A DNA stretch of 64,000 nt from NCBI RefSeq assembly GCF_001405015.1, contig NZ_CYZX01000017.1, positions 1 to 64,000 on the forward strand. Reading direction: 5' to 3'. Position 1 is the first letter of the stretch. The number at the start of each line of letters is the position of its first letter. A model generated the notes under the pieces. It was not told where the DNA came from. It ran no database searches and saw only the letters and a program-made list of their open reading frames with translations. Below, one piece after another: positions 1-7,354 of the stretch. Source of the DNA: Clostridium disporicum. GTDB taxonomy: Bacteria; Bacillota; Clostridia; Clostridiales; Clostridiaceae. Both the position numbers and the translations under genes were made by a program.

Positions 1-104
1 TTTTTAAATATATTGAAGGTTGGTATAACAGAAAAAGGCTACACTCTTCTATTAATTACATGACTCCAGATCAATGTGAATTATTAGCTAGAAGTGCAGC
101 ATAA
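1..104 (+). CDS. IS3-family transposase (OrfB), C-terminal end only
   Basis: Only the last 33 codons (frame from base 3) lie in the window. They encode FKYIEGWYNRKRLHSSINYM and then a TPDQCELLA tail, which is the typical end of the DDE integrase-type transposase of the IS3/IS150 group (YN..R.HSS..Y.TP). The enzyme would catalyse copy-out/paste-in transposition of its insertion sequence. The catalytic residues lie upstream of the window, so intactness cannot be judged. The stop at 102-104 is followed by a candidate right inverted repeat. Confidence 0.85.
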   Translation, partial: FKYIEGWYNRKRLHSSINYMTPDQCELLARSAA

Positions 105-138
105 AAAAGTTTGACTTTTTGTGTCCAAAATATTGACA
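105..138 (+). mobile_element. probable right terminal inverted repeat of the IS3-type element
   Basis: The bases directly after the transposase stop run GTGTCCAAAATATTGACA and end in CA, as IS3-family ends do. The left repeat is outside the window, so the exact end is inferred. Confidence 0.5.
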
Positions 139-198
139 TAAGACCATTATGTATAATAAGAGTATAAAGTTTTGAACAATCGTATTATAAGACGAATT

Positions 199-226
199 AA
201 AAAGTCGGCACTTTTGCCGACTTTTT
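199..226 (+). terminator. Rho-independent terminator
   Basis: The stem AAAAAGTCGGCA / TGCCGACTTTTT with a CTTT loop is followed by a T-rich stretch. It lies just outside the insertion sequence and may belong to whatever gene the insertion sequence landed behind. Confidence 0.75.
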
Positions 227-352
227 CTTTTCTATCTTACTGTGAACTCTTTTACAAAAGTGTTTGTGGTTTTCAATGTGAAAATCCTTTTTGCACCCAA
301 AAGCGAACCCGTTGTTTTAATACTCTAGTATATTTTGTTTTTGAATTTTAAC

Positions 353-610
353 TTACATAAAAATTATTGATTTTACACTAAATTTAGACTCTAAAGCTGA
401 CATTATCATATCTTCATATCGTTTTTTAATTATATTTATATGAAATGCATTAGGACAGATGATTTTGAAATCCCCATTGTTGTTTTCAATTTCTAATGGT
501 TTTATCCAAGTGTCAATCTTTATACTATCTAAATTATCACTTAATTTTTCAACTAAGAATTGTGTTAGGTTTATTGAGTTTAACTTATCACATATATTTA
601 TGACTTTCAT
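353..610 (-). CDS. free-standing DnaA domain I-like protein
   Basis: The 85-residue product resembles only the N-terminal domain of DnaA. Residues 25-72 carry the DnaA domain I pattern, with a central segment IDTWIKPLEIENNNGDFKII, a PN.F.. turn and a KRYEDMI helix. The linker, AAA+ ATPase and DNA-binding domains of DnaA are absent. A strong AAGGAG lies 5 bases before the ATG at 608-610. Domain I of DnaA mediates self-association and binding to DnaB, DiaA/HobA or SirA-type partners, so a lone copy could titrate or modulate the initiator; that role is inference. It stands alone on the minus strand within what looks like a mobile element. Confidence 0.75.
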   Translation of the reverse strand: MKVINICDKLNSINLTQFLVEKLSDNLDSIKIDTWIKPLEIENNNGDFKIICPNAFHINIIKKRYEDMIMSALESKFSVKSIIFM

Positions 611-731
611 ATATTCTCCTTATACTAGTTGTTTGTTATAATTGTATACCTCAAGCTTGAGAATTTCAAATTGATAATATTTCTATTATATATTCTAATA
701 ATTGGGTGACGATTAAGAGGTGTAATTTAAA

Positions 732-756
732 AGAAGCTCAAATAGTTTGAGCTTCT
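732..756 (-). terminator. terminator behind the small zinc-ribbon-like reading frame
   Basis: The stem AGAAGCTCAAA / TTTGAGCTTCT has a 3-base loop. Read on the minus strand the stem runs into TTTTAAATTA, so it best serves the minus-strand reading frame at 787-939. Confidence 0.55.
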
Positions 757-786
757 AATGAATCTTATATTTGCTTTACTAATAAC

Positions 787-939
787 TTAATTTTTATCTT
801 CACTTTCAAAATCCATATCTTCCAATTGCATCACATTATCGTATATTCTCCCACATTCCACACAAGCAAAATCTCCATCATCACAATTATAAAAATTTTC
901 ATTATAACAATTAGGAGAAACCTTACAAATTTTATACTC
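787..939 (-). pseudogene. small Cys-rich zinc-ribbon-like reading frame without a start codon
   Basis: The minus-strand frame between stops encodes about 50 residues with Cys pairs (YKICKVSPNCYNEN, NCDDGDFACVECGRIYDN) and an acidic tail. This looks like a short zinc-ribbon protein. A good AGGAGG sits at about 949-954, but no ATG, GTG or TTG in this frame lies between it and the first cysteine, and a TAA precedes the frame at 940-942. The gene has probably lost its start by a small indel, or uses a rare start such as ATT. No function is claimed. Confidence 0.4.
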
Positions 940-986
940 TTATACAACCCTCCTTTGTTCGCAATATTAATATATTGCGATTTAAA

Positions 987-1022
987 ATAAAAGTGGACAA
1001 GATTACTATTTGTTCACTTTTA
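987..1022. terminator. imperfect hairpin, possible bidirectional terminator
   Basis: ATAAAAGTGGACAA pairs with TTGTTCACTTTTAT with one bulged base and an ~10-base loop. It sits upstream of the Cys-rich frame and before an 800-base gene-free stretch. Confidence 0.4.
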
Positions 1023-1206
1023 TACTATTTATTATCAACCTTAATTTAAAACAGAGCCAAATTATAAAAAAATATTTAAAATAGTATAATACCTTATTAA
1101 GGAAAAGGAGAGAAGATAAACTTCTCAAGTTTATAATGAAAAGTTTATTTATAAATAAGGAGAAATTAGCGATATTATATAAAAAGTTAATGTATAAAAT
1201 TCTAAT
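1023..1206. other. gene-free AT-rich stretch
   Basis: No open frame with a ribosome binding site is convincing here. A TATAAT hexamer lies at 1084-1089, and a GGAGAGAAG followed by CTTCTC could form a small hairpin near 1108-1127. Together with 1207-1790 this makes about 770 bases without a protein gene. Confidence 0.3.
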
Positions 1207-1268
1207 AAGAGTTTATCTATTATTTCTAGATTTTATATAGATACTCTTCAACTATAGAGATATAGTTG
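1207..1268. other. tandem hairpins, candidate structured RNA
   Basis: Two inverted repeats follow each other without a gap. The first pairs AAGAGT and ATCTAT (1207-1220, 2-base bulge) with ATAGATACTCTT (1237-1248). The second is CAACTATA-GAGA-TATAGTTG (1249-1268), a perfect 8-bp stem closed by a GNRA-type tetraloop. No T-run follows, so neither is a normal terminator. The position in a long non-coding stretch of a mobile element suggests a functional RNA or a DNA recognition structure; this is inference. Confidence 0.3.
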
Positions 1269-1388
1269 TAGCATACATATATGTTTGAATAGCCTGAAAT
1301 ATTTAAAAATCTAGAATTTAATAATGAATGATGTAAGGGTTTAAGTAAAATTAAGCCTTTTTAGCTTATAATTTAATATTTATGTCTA

Positions 1389-1419
1389 TTGATAATATCA
1401 CATATGTGTGTGGTATAAT
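1389..1419 (+). promoter_or_regulatory. candidate promoter of the recombinase operon
   Basis: TTGATA (1389-1394) and TATAAT (1414-1419) are 19 bases apart. The -10 is extended (TGGTATAAT), which can compensate for a long spacer. It would produce a leader of about 365 bases before the gene at 1791. Confidence 0.45.
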
Positions 1420-1665
1420 GCTTATTTAAAAGATTATATAGTATAAAATTTGAAATTAATATTTTTTACGATTAAATCACAAAAAAATTATATACTTTAG
1501 AAAAGTTATTATAGCTTCATTATAAGGTAATTAAAATTTAACAAATAACAAAAGTTATATATTTACATAATTGTATTTTTGTGATAGAATATATATAAAA
1601 TTATTTTTTAATGTTGTTATAATAAACCAAATAACGTTAAAAATGTTAAGCTTATTGATAAAGTA

Positions 1666-1756
1666 TTTTAAATTCACAAGATAAAAATTTATCTATGGAT
1701 AGATGAATTTAAAAGAAAAAATAATTTAGTAATAGATTATTTTTGGCATGGAAGCC
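1666..1756 (+). promoter_or_regulatory. multi-hairpin leader before the recombinase operon
   Basis: A perfect 11-bp outer stem TTTTAAATTCA (1666-1676) / TGAATTTAAAA (1704-1714) encloses a second perfect stem GATAAA-AA-TTTATC (1680-1693) and a CTATGGATAG element. It is followed by AAAAATAAT/ATTATTTTT (1717-1744) and GGC-ATGGAA-GCC (1745-1756). The AT-rich stem ending in a T-run resembles a weak terminator, so attenuation of the operon is possible. No known riboswitch class was recognised. Confidence 0.35.
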
Positions 1757-1790
1757 TCTAAAATTTATATAAAAATTTGGAGGTGAAATT

Positions 1791-2147
1791 ATGAACGAGA
1801 TAAATGTAGAAGATGCTGTTATTAAATCAGTTAGAATGTATAACGATGATTATGAACTATTTAAGTTACTAGCTAAAGAAAATGGAATTACGCAGGCAGA
1901 ATTTATGCATAATCTTATTGATGGTTTTCAAAAAAATAATTTGCAGTATAAAAATGAAAAATACCAAGAAGAAAAATGTTGTGAAGGTAGACTTCTAGAT
2001 GAGATTATACTAGAAAAAGATGAAGAAATAAAAATACGTGATGAAAAAATATCTTTGTTATATAAGGAATGTAAGAGGTATTTCGATAATGATATTAAAT
2101 ATAGACTTGAAAAGTTAGAATTAGAATTTAAATTGAAAAAAAGATAA
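1791..2147 (+). CDS. ribbon-helix-helix-like protein with coiled coil
   Basis: The product has 118 residues. Residues 9-45 (VIKSVRM strand, DDYELFKLLAKENG helix, TQAEFMHNLIDGF helix) fit the ribbon-helix-helix layout of Arc/MetJ-type DNA-binding proteins. Residues ~55-118 are a charged heptad-rich coiled coil (LEKDEEIKIRDEKISLLYKE). GGAGG lies 8 bases before the ATG at 1791. It heads the set leading to the first serine recombinase, so it may be the regulator of the operon or a directionality partner; both are inference. I do not recognise a named family. Confidence 0.65.
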   Translation: MNEINVEDAVIKSVRMYNDDYELFKLLAKENGITQAEFMHNLIDGFQKNNLQYKNEKYQEEKCCEGRLLDEIILEKDEEIKIRDEKISLLYKECKRYFDNDIKYRLEKLELEFKLKKR

Positions 2148-2210
2148 AACGGAATTTATCTTGAATGGTTATGGATGACCTAATAAATTAATTTGTTAGG
2201 AGACCATAAA

Positions 2211-2375
2211 ATGATTAAAAAAATTAAGTTTGAAGTTTACGAAAATGATGAAAAGGAAATAGAACTTGGAAATACACAATATGAATTAATAGCAGAAGAA
2301 TTATTAGAAAAGTATTTAACAAGATTATTAAAGCAAGATAATGATTATATTCTAATGGATGGTAGACTACTATGA
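2211..2375 (+). CDS. small acidic protein coupled to the recombinase
   Basis: The 54-residue product starts at ATG 2211 behind TAGGAG. A TTG at 2193 is in frame but has no ribosome binding site. Its stop overlaps the recombinase start by four bases (ATGA at 2372-2375), so translation of the two is probably coupled. The sequence MIKKIKFEVYENDEKEIELG suggests a short beta strand followed by an amphipathic helix (YELIAEELLEKYLTRLL). No family recognised. By position it could be an accessory factor of the recombinase. Confidence 0.6.
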   Translation: MIKKIKFEVYENDEKEIELGNTQYELIAEELLEKYLTRLLKQDNDYILMDGRLL

Positions 2376-3964
2376 TTAAATTAGAATATGATTCAGCTAC
2401 AATAGATCTACTTATTCTTATATATGTAAGAAAGAGTAAGAAGTTAGATAAAGGGATAACGTTTGAAACACAAGTTGACAGATGTAAGAGAGAAGCTAAG
2501 AAAAAGTTCGGAGAGAATGTAAAAATAAAAATATTTATAGAAGAAAATAAGTCTGGTGATGATGTTAGTAGAGAAAAATATAATGAAATGAAAGAGCTCA
2601 TTAAGTTGCATAATAATTGTATTGTATTTTCGTATGCTGTTAATAGACTTGTTAGAGATGTTGCTGAAGGTGAAAATTTAGCTAAGTTTTTAACAAAGGA
2701 AAACTGCCAGTTATACATTTATGATATTGGTAGAATGCATATAGAAACACCAGAAGGTAGAAGCTTCTTTTTATCCCAGTGTAATAATGCTGAAACAGAA
2801 TTAAATAGAGTAAAAAAGAATCAAGCAGAAAATGCTTTTAAAAAAGGAAGTATGTCGATTAAGACAGGTTGCCAAGCGGCATATGGATATGAACATAAAA
2901 GTGAAGAAATTTTTGAAGGAGAAAAAATATTTAATAAATCATCTTATACTATTAAAGAATCTGAAATAGTTATTGTTATGCGTATATATGATTTATATCT
3001 AAAGTATAAATCAATTTCAAAAGTTACAAAAATTTTAAGGGAAGATGATGTTAGAGGGAAAAATGGAGAATTAATATCTAAAGCAACAATTGCAAGTGTA
3101 TTAAAAAATCCTGTTAATGTTAAAACGAACCAACAGGTCGTAGATTACTTTTTAAATAAAGGCTTTGTTATTGGCAAAATTGAGTTTGGAAAAGGTGGAA
3201 ATAGGTACGGAGTAAATTCCAAAGCAGAGTTTATAGATGAGGAAAATAGAAAAAAATATTTCTTTACATTAGACCACAATGGTGTAATTGATCCTGAAAT
3301 ATGGTTAAAAACCCAACATATTCTTGATGAAAAGTCAATCAATAAGATAACTAAAAAAGGAAAATCTAAGAAGAGTTCTTTAGATAATTTATTGAAATGC
3401 AAGTGTGGTGCTGACATGAAAATAGCTTCAATTAAGGGTGAAACTGTATATTATTGCTGTACAAATAAATGCGGTAGGAAGAATGTAAATGGAAATAAGT
3501 TAGAGAAAATGATATTCGAGGATGTAGTAAATATTAATAAAGATGCTTTAGTGAATCAAATGAATAAAAATTATAAAAAAGTAGTTAAAAAATTAGATGT
3601 TAGACTTAGCGAACTAGTTAAAAGAAGAAGCTATTTAATGAAATCCTATAATAAATTAAGAGAAAAAATAATATTTCTTGAAATGAAAAAAGAAGCTAGG
3701 ATTCAATATTTAAATAAGGATGCTGAAGATAAATATAAAAGTATTCAAGAATTAAATGAGAAAATATATTCAATAGAAAGTAATATGTCAAATATTTATG
3801 ATAGTGTTAAAGGTTATATAGAGTTATTTAAGTCGAAAGAAATAGATGATATATTATTTGAAGAAGCGGATATAGAAATAAGAAAAAATATATTAAAAAT
3901 GATGTTTAAAGAGATAATTTGGGATGCAGATACCGAAATGGTTTATATAAATAAGAATAAATAG
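2372..3964 (+). CDS. large serine recombinase 1
   Basis: The protein has 530 residues, the usual length of a large serine recombinase. An N-terminal resolvase domain (residues ~14-150) carries YVRKS with the presumed nucleophile Ser22, the SGDDVSREKYNEM block and NRLVRD. A recombinase domain follows (GYEHK..., YDLYLKYKSISKVTKILRED). A zinc ribbon at ~345-375 contains CKCGADM and CCTNKCGR, and a coiled coil reaches the C-terminus (EIIWDADTEMVYIN). It would perform strand exchange between att sites. The region replacing the usual FER..I helix reads NAETELNRVKKN, so it is diverged from its neighbour at 4389. A terminator follows. Confidence 0.9.
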   Translation: MIKLEYDSATIDLLILIYVRKSKKLDKGITFETQVDRCKREAKKKFGENVKIKIFIEENKSGDDVSREKYNEMKELIKLHNNCIVFSYAVNRLVRDVAEGENLAKFLTKENCQLYIYDIGRMHIETPEGRSFFLSQCNNAETELNRVKKNQAENAFKKGSMSIKTGCQAAYGYEHKSEEIFEGEKIFNKSSYTIKESEIVIVMRIYDLYLKYKSISKVTKILREDDVRGKNGELISKATIASVLKNPVNVKTNQQVVDYFLNKGFVIGKIEFGKGGNRYGVNSKAEFIDEENRKKYFFTLDHNGVIDPEIWLKTQHILDEKSINKITKKGKSKKSSLDNLLKCKCGADMKIASIKGETVYYCCTNKCGRKNVNGNKLEKMIFEDVVNINKDALVNQMNKNYKKVVKKLDVRLSELVKRRSYLMKSYNKLREKIIFLEMKKEARIQYLNKDAEDKYKSIQELNEKIYSIESNMSNIYDSVKGYIELFKSKEIDDILFEEADIEIRKNILKMMFKEIIWDADTEMVYINKNK

Positions 3965-3968
3965 ATTT

Positions 3969-4011
3969 AAAGAGATTTCTGATAATAAATATGTCAGAAA
4001 TCTCTTTGTAT
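3969..4011 (+). terminator. terminator after recombinase 1
   Basis: A perfect 14-bp stem (AAAGAGATTTCTGA / TCAGAAATCTCTTT) with an 11-base loop is followed by GTATTTT. It separates the two recombinase genes into different transcription units. Confidence 0.8.
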
Positions 4012-4105
4012 TTTAATGAAAATTATTTAAGGTTAGGTTTAGTAACAAAATCATTATTAATTTCATAAGATAATTATAAGTATTAATTAATAAGGTGAAT
4101 TTGTT

Positions 4106-4264
4106 TTGAAAGACAATATTAAAGTTGTTGTAAATGAAGTAGGGGGAGAGTGTATTACATCAGTAGGATATAAAACAATTGCAAGAGGTGTATTAAAGGC
4201 TTTAGGAAAGGATATATGTAAGCTATTGGTTAATGAGTTTAATAATAAAGATAATAAGAAATAG
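4106..4264 (+). CDS. small protein between the recombinases
   Basis: A TTG start at 4106 lies 8 bases behind AAGGTG and opens a 52-codon frame ending in NKDNKK. The body includes NIKVVVNEVGGECITSVGYK followed by a helix TIARGVLKALGKDICKLL. The composition and ribosome binding site favour a real gene, but I do not recognise the family. It sits alone between two terminator-separated recombinases, so it may regulate one of them. Confidence 0.5.
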   Translation: MKDNIKVVVNEVGGECITSVGYKTIARGVLKALGKDICKLLVNEFNNKDNKK

Positions 4265-4388
4265 TAGGTGTTATTATTCCAATATTTAAAACTTGTAAAA
4301 TATTAAGGTGAAAGGTAAGCTAGAAATTGTAATACACAAATACCTTACTAAATAATTAAAAATAATTATTAGAAAAGGTGAAATTAAT

Positions 4389-6008
4389 ATGAAAATAGCT
4401 ATATATTCGAGAAAATCTAAATTCACAGGAAAAGGAGACTCTATAGGAAATCAAATTGATAGATGCAGAGATTACATTAATTTTATTTATTCTGAACAAA
4501 ATGATATAGAGATTGTTATATTTGAGGATGAGGGATTTAGTGGTAAGAATACTGATAGACCAGCATTTAAGAAAATGATGCATATGATTAAAATGAAGGA
4601 ATTAGATGCAGTTATAGTGTATCAACTTAATAGACTTGGAAGAAAGGTTAAAGATATCCTAGAAACTATAGATATTTTTAAAGAACATAAATGTGCTTTG
4701 CATAGTGTTACAGAAAAAATAGATACATCTAGTCCCATGGGAACTATGTTTTTAACAATACTAGCAAGTATTTCACAGTTTGAACGAGATGATATGATAC
4801 AGCGTATTACAGATAATATGTATTTATTGGCTAGGGATGGACGTTGGCTTGGTGGACAAGCACCTTTAGGATTTAATCATATAAGAGAGTGTTTTATAGA
4901 TGGACATGGTAAGACTAGGTATTACAGCTCATTAGTTATGAATGAGGAAGAAATATCTAAAGTAATACAGATGTATGAACTCTATTTAGAGTTTGAAAGT
5001 GTAAGTAGAGTTCATAAATACTTGCTTAGAAATAAGGTTACAGGTAAAAAAGGTGGATATATAAATAAGAGCTCTATACTAAGTGTTTTAGTAAATCCAT
5101 GCTATGTTATTTGTAATGATGATATAGTTGAATTTTTAGAGGAGCATGGTTATATTGTTACAAAACATGAAAATGGAAAAGGTATTTTAACTTATTGTAA
5201 AAAAACTAATGATAAAACAAGAAATAATCCAAAACTTGCAGCTACAGCAAAACATGATGGTGTAATACAGGCTGATAAGTGGATCAAAGTTCAGGAGTTA
5301 ATAGCTAAAAATAAACTTAACAAGCCTAATAGGGGGAATTCTAGTATTGCTCTTTTAAGTGGGATATTACGATGTAAATGTGGAGCTGTAATGAATGTAG
5401 TTAAAGGAAGAGTATTGAGGGATGGGACAAGACCTTATTATTATGCATGTAGTATGAAAATAGATAGTGGTAATACAATTTGTAATATGAAAAATCTAAA
5501 TGGAGCAATTGTAGATAAAAGGATCATTGAAGAGGTAGTTGGGTACGATTCTTCTAAAGTAATACAAGAGTTAGATGAGATATTAAAAAATGAGTATTGT
5601 ATAAATAATAATACTGAGTTAGATGAGATTAATAATAGTATCCAACAGCTAAAAAATAAAAAGGGAAATATGTTCTTACAGTTACAAACTTTAGACTCTG
5701 AAGTTGATAAGGAAATAATTTTAGAATATCAACAAATAATTAGAGATATTAATTTTCAAATTAAAGAGCTAGAAGAGTCTTTGGATGATGTAATACAAAA
5801 AACTTCTACTATTATTAATGAAGAAATTGATATAAAAGATATTAGAGATAAAATAAGTAATTTTAAATCAACTTTTGATTTATTAGATCATGAAGACAAA
5901 AAGAAGGTTTTAAGGAAAATATTCCAAGAAATTGTATGGGATAGTGAAGGTAATACAATTAGTATTACATATAGCAGTAAAAACCTAAAAATGTTAGAAG
6001 AGTTATGA
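4389..6008 (+). CDS. large serine recombinase 2
   Basis: The protein has 539 residues and starts behind AAAGGTGA. The resolvase domain has YSRKS with presumed nucleophile Ser10, SGKNTDRPAF, QLNRLGRK and the E-helix segment SQFERDDMIQRI. A recombinase domain follows, then a zinc ribbon (RCKCGAVM, YYYACSMK..NTICNM, about residues 330-375) and a C-terminal coiled coil ending in EIVWDSEGNTISITY. The stop is only ~14 bases from the remnant of a split oxidoreductase gene, the usual position of an integrase next to its attachment site. It is therefore the likely integrase/excisionase of the element ending here. All key motifs appear intact. Confidence 0.92.
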   Translation: MKIAIYSRKSKFTGKGDSIGNQIDRCRDYINFIYSEQNDIEIVIFEDEGFSGKNTDRPAFKKMMHMIKMKELDAVIVYQLNRLGRKVKDILETIDIFKEHKCALHSVTEKIDTSSPMGTMFLTILASISQFERDDMIQRITDNMYLLARDGRWLGGQAPLGFNHIRECFIDGHGKTRYYSSLVMNEEEISKVIQMYELYLEFESVSRVHKYLLRNKVTGKKGGYINKSSILSVLVNPCYVICNDDIVEFLEEHGYIVTKHENGKGILTYCKKTNDKTRNNPKLAATAKHDGVIQADKWIKVQELIAKNKLNKPNRGNSSIALLSGILRCKCGAVMNVVKGRVLRDGTRPYYYACSMKIDSGNTICNMKNLNGAIVDKRIIEEVVGYDSSKVIQELDEILKNEYCINNNTELDEINNSIQQLKNKKGNMFLQLQTLDSEVDKEIILEYQQIIRDINFQIKELEESLDDVIQKTSTIINEEIDIKDIRDKISNFKSTFDLLDHEDKKKVLRKIFQEIVWDSEGNTISITYSSKNLKMLEEL

Positions 6009-6022
6009 AATGTAATAAAATG
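6009..6022. other. probable right attachment junction of the element
   Basis: Between the recombinase 2 stop (6008) and the first recognisable oxidoreductase codon (6022-6024) there are only 13 bases. The oxidoreductase frame has a stop at 6016-6018, so homology starts right after it. The crossover is placed here by inference; the left junction is not visible. Confidence 0.5.
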
Positions 6023-6348
6023 TGCAGACTGGAGCAAAAATTTCGCAGTTTGGTCATCATGCAGAAGCAATATGTACGGGATCACTAGCAGGTCATAATG
6101 CTGTAAGACTTATGTTAGGAATGCCACTATTAATATTACCAGCATCAATAGCAATAGGAGACTTAATTGGATATGCAAATGAAAAAGCAGCGACAAGAGA
6201 AGGAAGAATGAATAGATATACTTTTGCAGGAGCAGGATATTTAAAGAGGATGGAAGAGTTAGGTCTTTATACTACTGATATAAATGAAATTAATAATAGG
6301 ATTAAGAAAGTTAATTTAGATAATATATTTGAGCAAAAACTTGTATAG
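6022..6348 (+). pseudogene. FAD-dependent oxidoreductase, 3' part split off by the element
   Basis: The 108 codons encode the C-terminal end of a large flavoprotein oxidoreductase: TGAKISQFGHHAEAICTGSL, then AGHNAVRLMLGMPLL and IAIGDLIGYANEKAATREG. This end normally closes the FAD-binding fold with the GSLAGHNAVR segment. No ribosome binding site or FAD-binding N-terminus is present, because the recombinase gene abuts directly. The natural terminator follows. I infer that insertion of the serine-recombinase element cut the gene; the 5' part should lie at the left end of the element, outside the window. Confidence 0.7.
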
Positions 6349-6362
6349 ATTTCAATTTAAGG

Positions 6363-6390
6363 AGCTGTTACATTAGTGTAACGGCTTTTA
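6363..6390 (+). terminator. terminator of the split oxidoreductase gene
   Basis: AGCTGTTACA-TTAG-TGTAACGGCT forms a 10-bp stem with one G-T pair and ends in TTTTA. Confidence 0.7.
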
Positions 6391-6597
6391 AGCTTAATTT
6401 TAAAATATAACTAATATATTTTATCTAATTAAAATGAGATTTAAAGATACAGAAGTTAAGGTAATGAATAAGTAATAAAAAGCAGATTTTATGGGGGAAT
6501 AAAAGATATTGAAGAAAATAATTTGTACTTATATCTAGCAATAGGGAAGTACAAAGTTCTATTTTTATGAACCCTTATTAAATAATCAAATAATTAG
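6391..6597. other. gene-free AT-rich stretch
   Basis: No frame with a ribosome binding site and no strong hairpin was found here. It belongs to a ~660-base zone of decayed sequence that ends at the MerR pseudogene. Confidence 0.3.
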
Positions 6598-6715
6598 ATG
6601 AAAAAACAATGCGTATGCTTTTAGCTATGGTAGTTAATGTGGTGCTGGGGAATGAAAACAACCAGAAAAGAAACCAACAGAATGCAGTTCAGCATGTGGT
6701 TAATGTGATAAATAA
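6598..6715 (+). pseudogene. possible remnant of a small Cys-rich protein
   Basis: One frame reads YGS*CGAGE*KQPEKKP and then TECSSACG*CDK*, where * marks stops. If the three internal stops are ignored this is a dense CG..C/CSSACG.C pattern like a small metal-binding protein. An ATG at 6598 begins MKKQCVCF in another frame. The pattern may be chance, but Cys spacing of this kind is rare in AT-rich noise. Confidence 0.2.
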
Positions 6716-7017
6716 TTAAAGCTTATCATTTTGATAATTAGATATTATTGAGGGGATATATGAAGAAATAATAATATTTATATAAATGAAGCTTAATTTA
6801 AAATCTATTTAGGAATAGAGTGTTTAGATTAAATGGACAAAAATTTATAAGAATAAAAATTGTATGTCTAAGAAAAAGATTAGAAGATTGGCTTAATAGA
6901 TTAAAGATAGCAATTGCTAAATATATTAAAAGTAAACTATAATTAAATGTAATAGTAAGTAAAGAATTAAAGATGTATATAAGATGAGTTTTAATTAATG
7001 CAGGAAGGAGAAGCTCT

Positions 7018-7323
7018 ATAAATTATACAATAAAACAAGTGGCATAGAAGTTAGGAGTAAGTGTATCAAAATTAAGATATTACTATAAAGAAGGACTTAT
7101 GCCATTTGTTGATAAAAGAGAAAACGAAACAAGAGTTTTTAAGGATGAGGATTTTGGAGGAATACAAATGATTTCATATATGAAAAGCTCTCGTATGCCA
7201 ATTAAGGAAATTAAGAGGTTTATGGATATGTGTTTAGTAGGTGACGATACTTTAGAAGAGAGATTACAGGTCTTTTACTATCGTAAGAAAGCTGTAAATC
7301 AGTAAATAGATGAATTTAATAAG
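7018..7323 (+). pseudogene. MerR-family regulator, decayed copy
   Basis: The frame is a clear relative of the intact MerR gene at 14288: NYTIKQVA, LRYYYKEGLMPFVDKRE, TRVFKDEDF, MPIKEIKRFMDMC. Three lesions are visible. The start is ATA (7018-7020) behind a good AGGAAGGAG, a TAG replaces a Glu codon at 7045-7047, and a TAA replaces a Gln codon at 7303-7305. The dimerisation helix and tail are cut short. It appears to be a dead duplicate of the regulator, immediately upstream of an RpiR gene. Confidence 0.85.
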
Positions 7324-7354
7324 GTTAGAGCTGATATTTTAGGAGGAAAATGTA

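Noticed and set aside
2224..2718. 164-codon antisense frame opposite recombinase 1
   Set aside because: Low-complexity Leu/Ile-rich shadow of AT-rich coding sequence.
7018..7323. Treating the 7099-7305 frame as a working short MerR
   Set aside because: It lacks most of the DNA-binding domain; the upstream codons are clearly homologous but contain ATA and TAG lesions.
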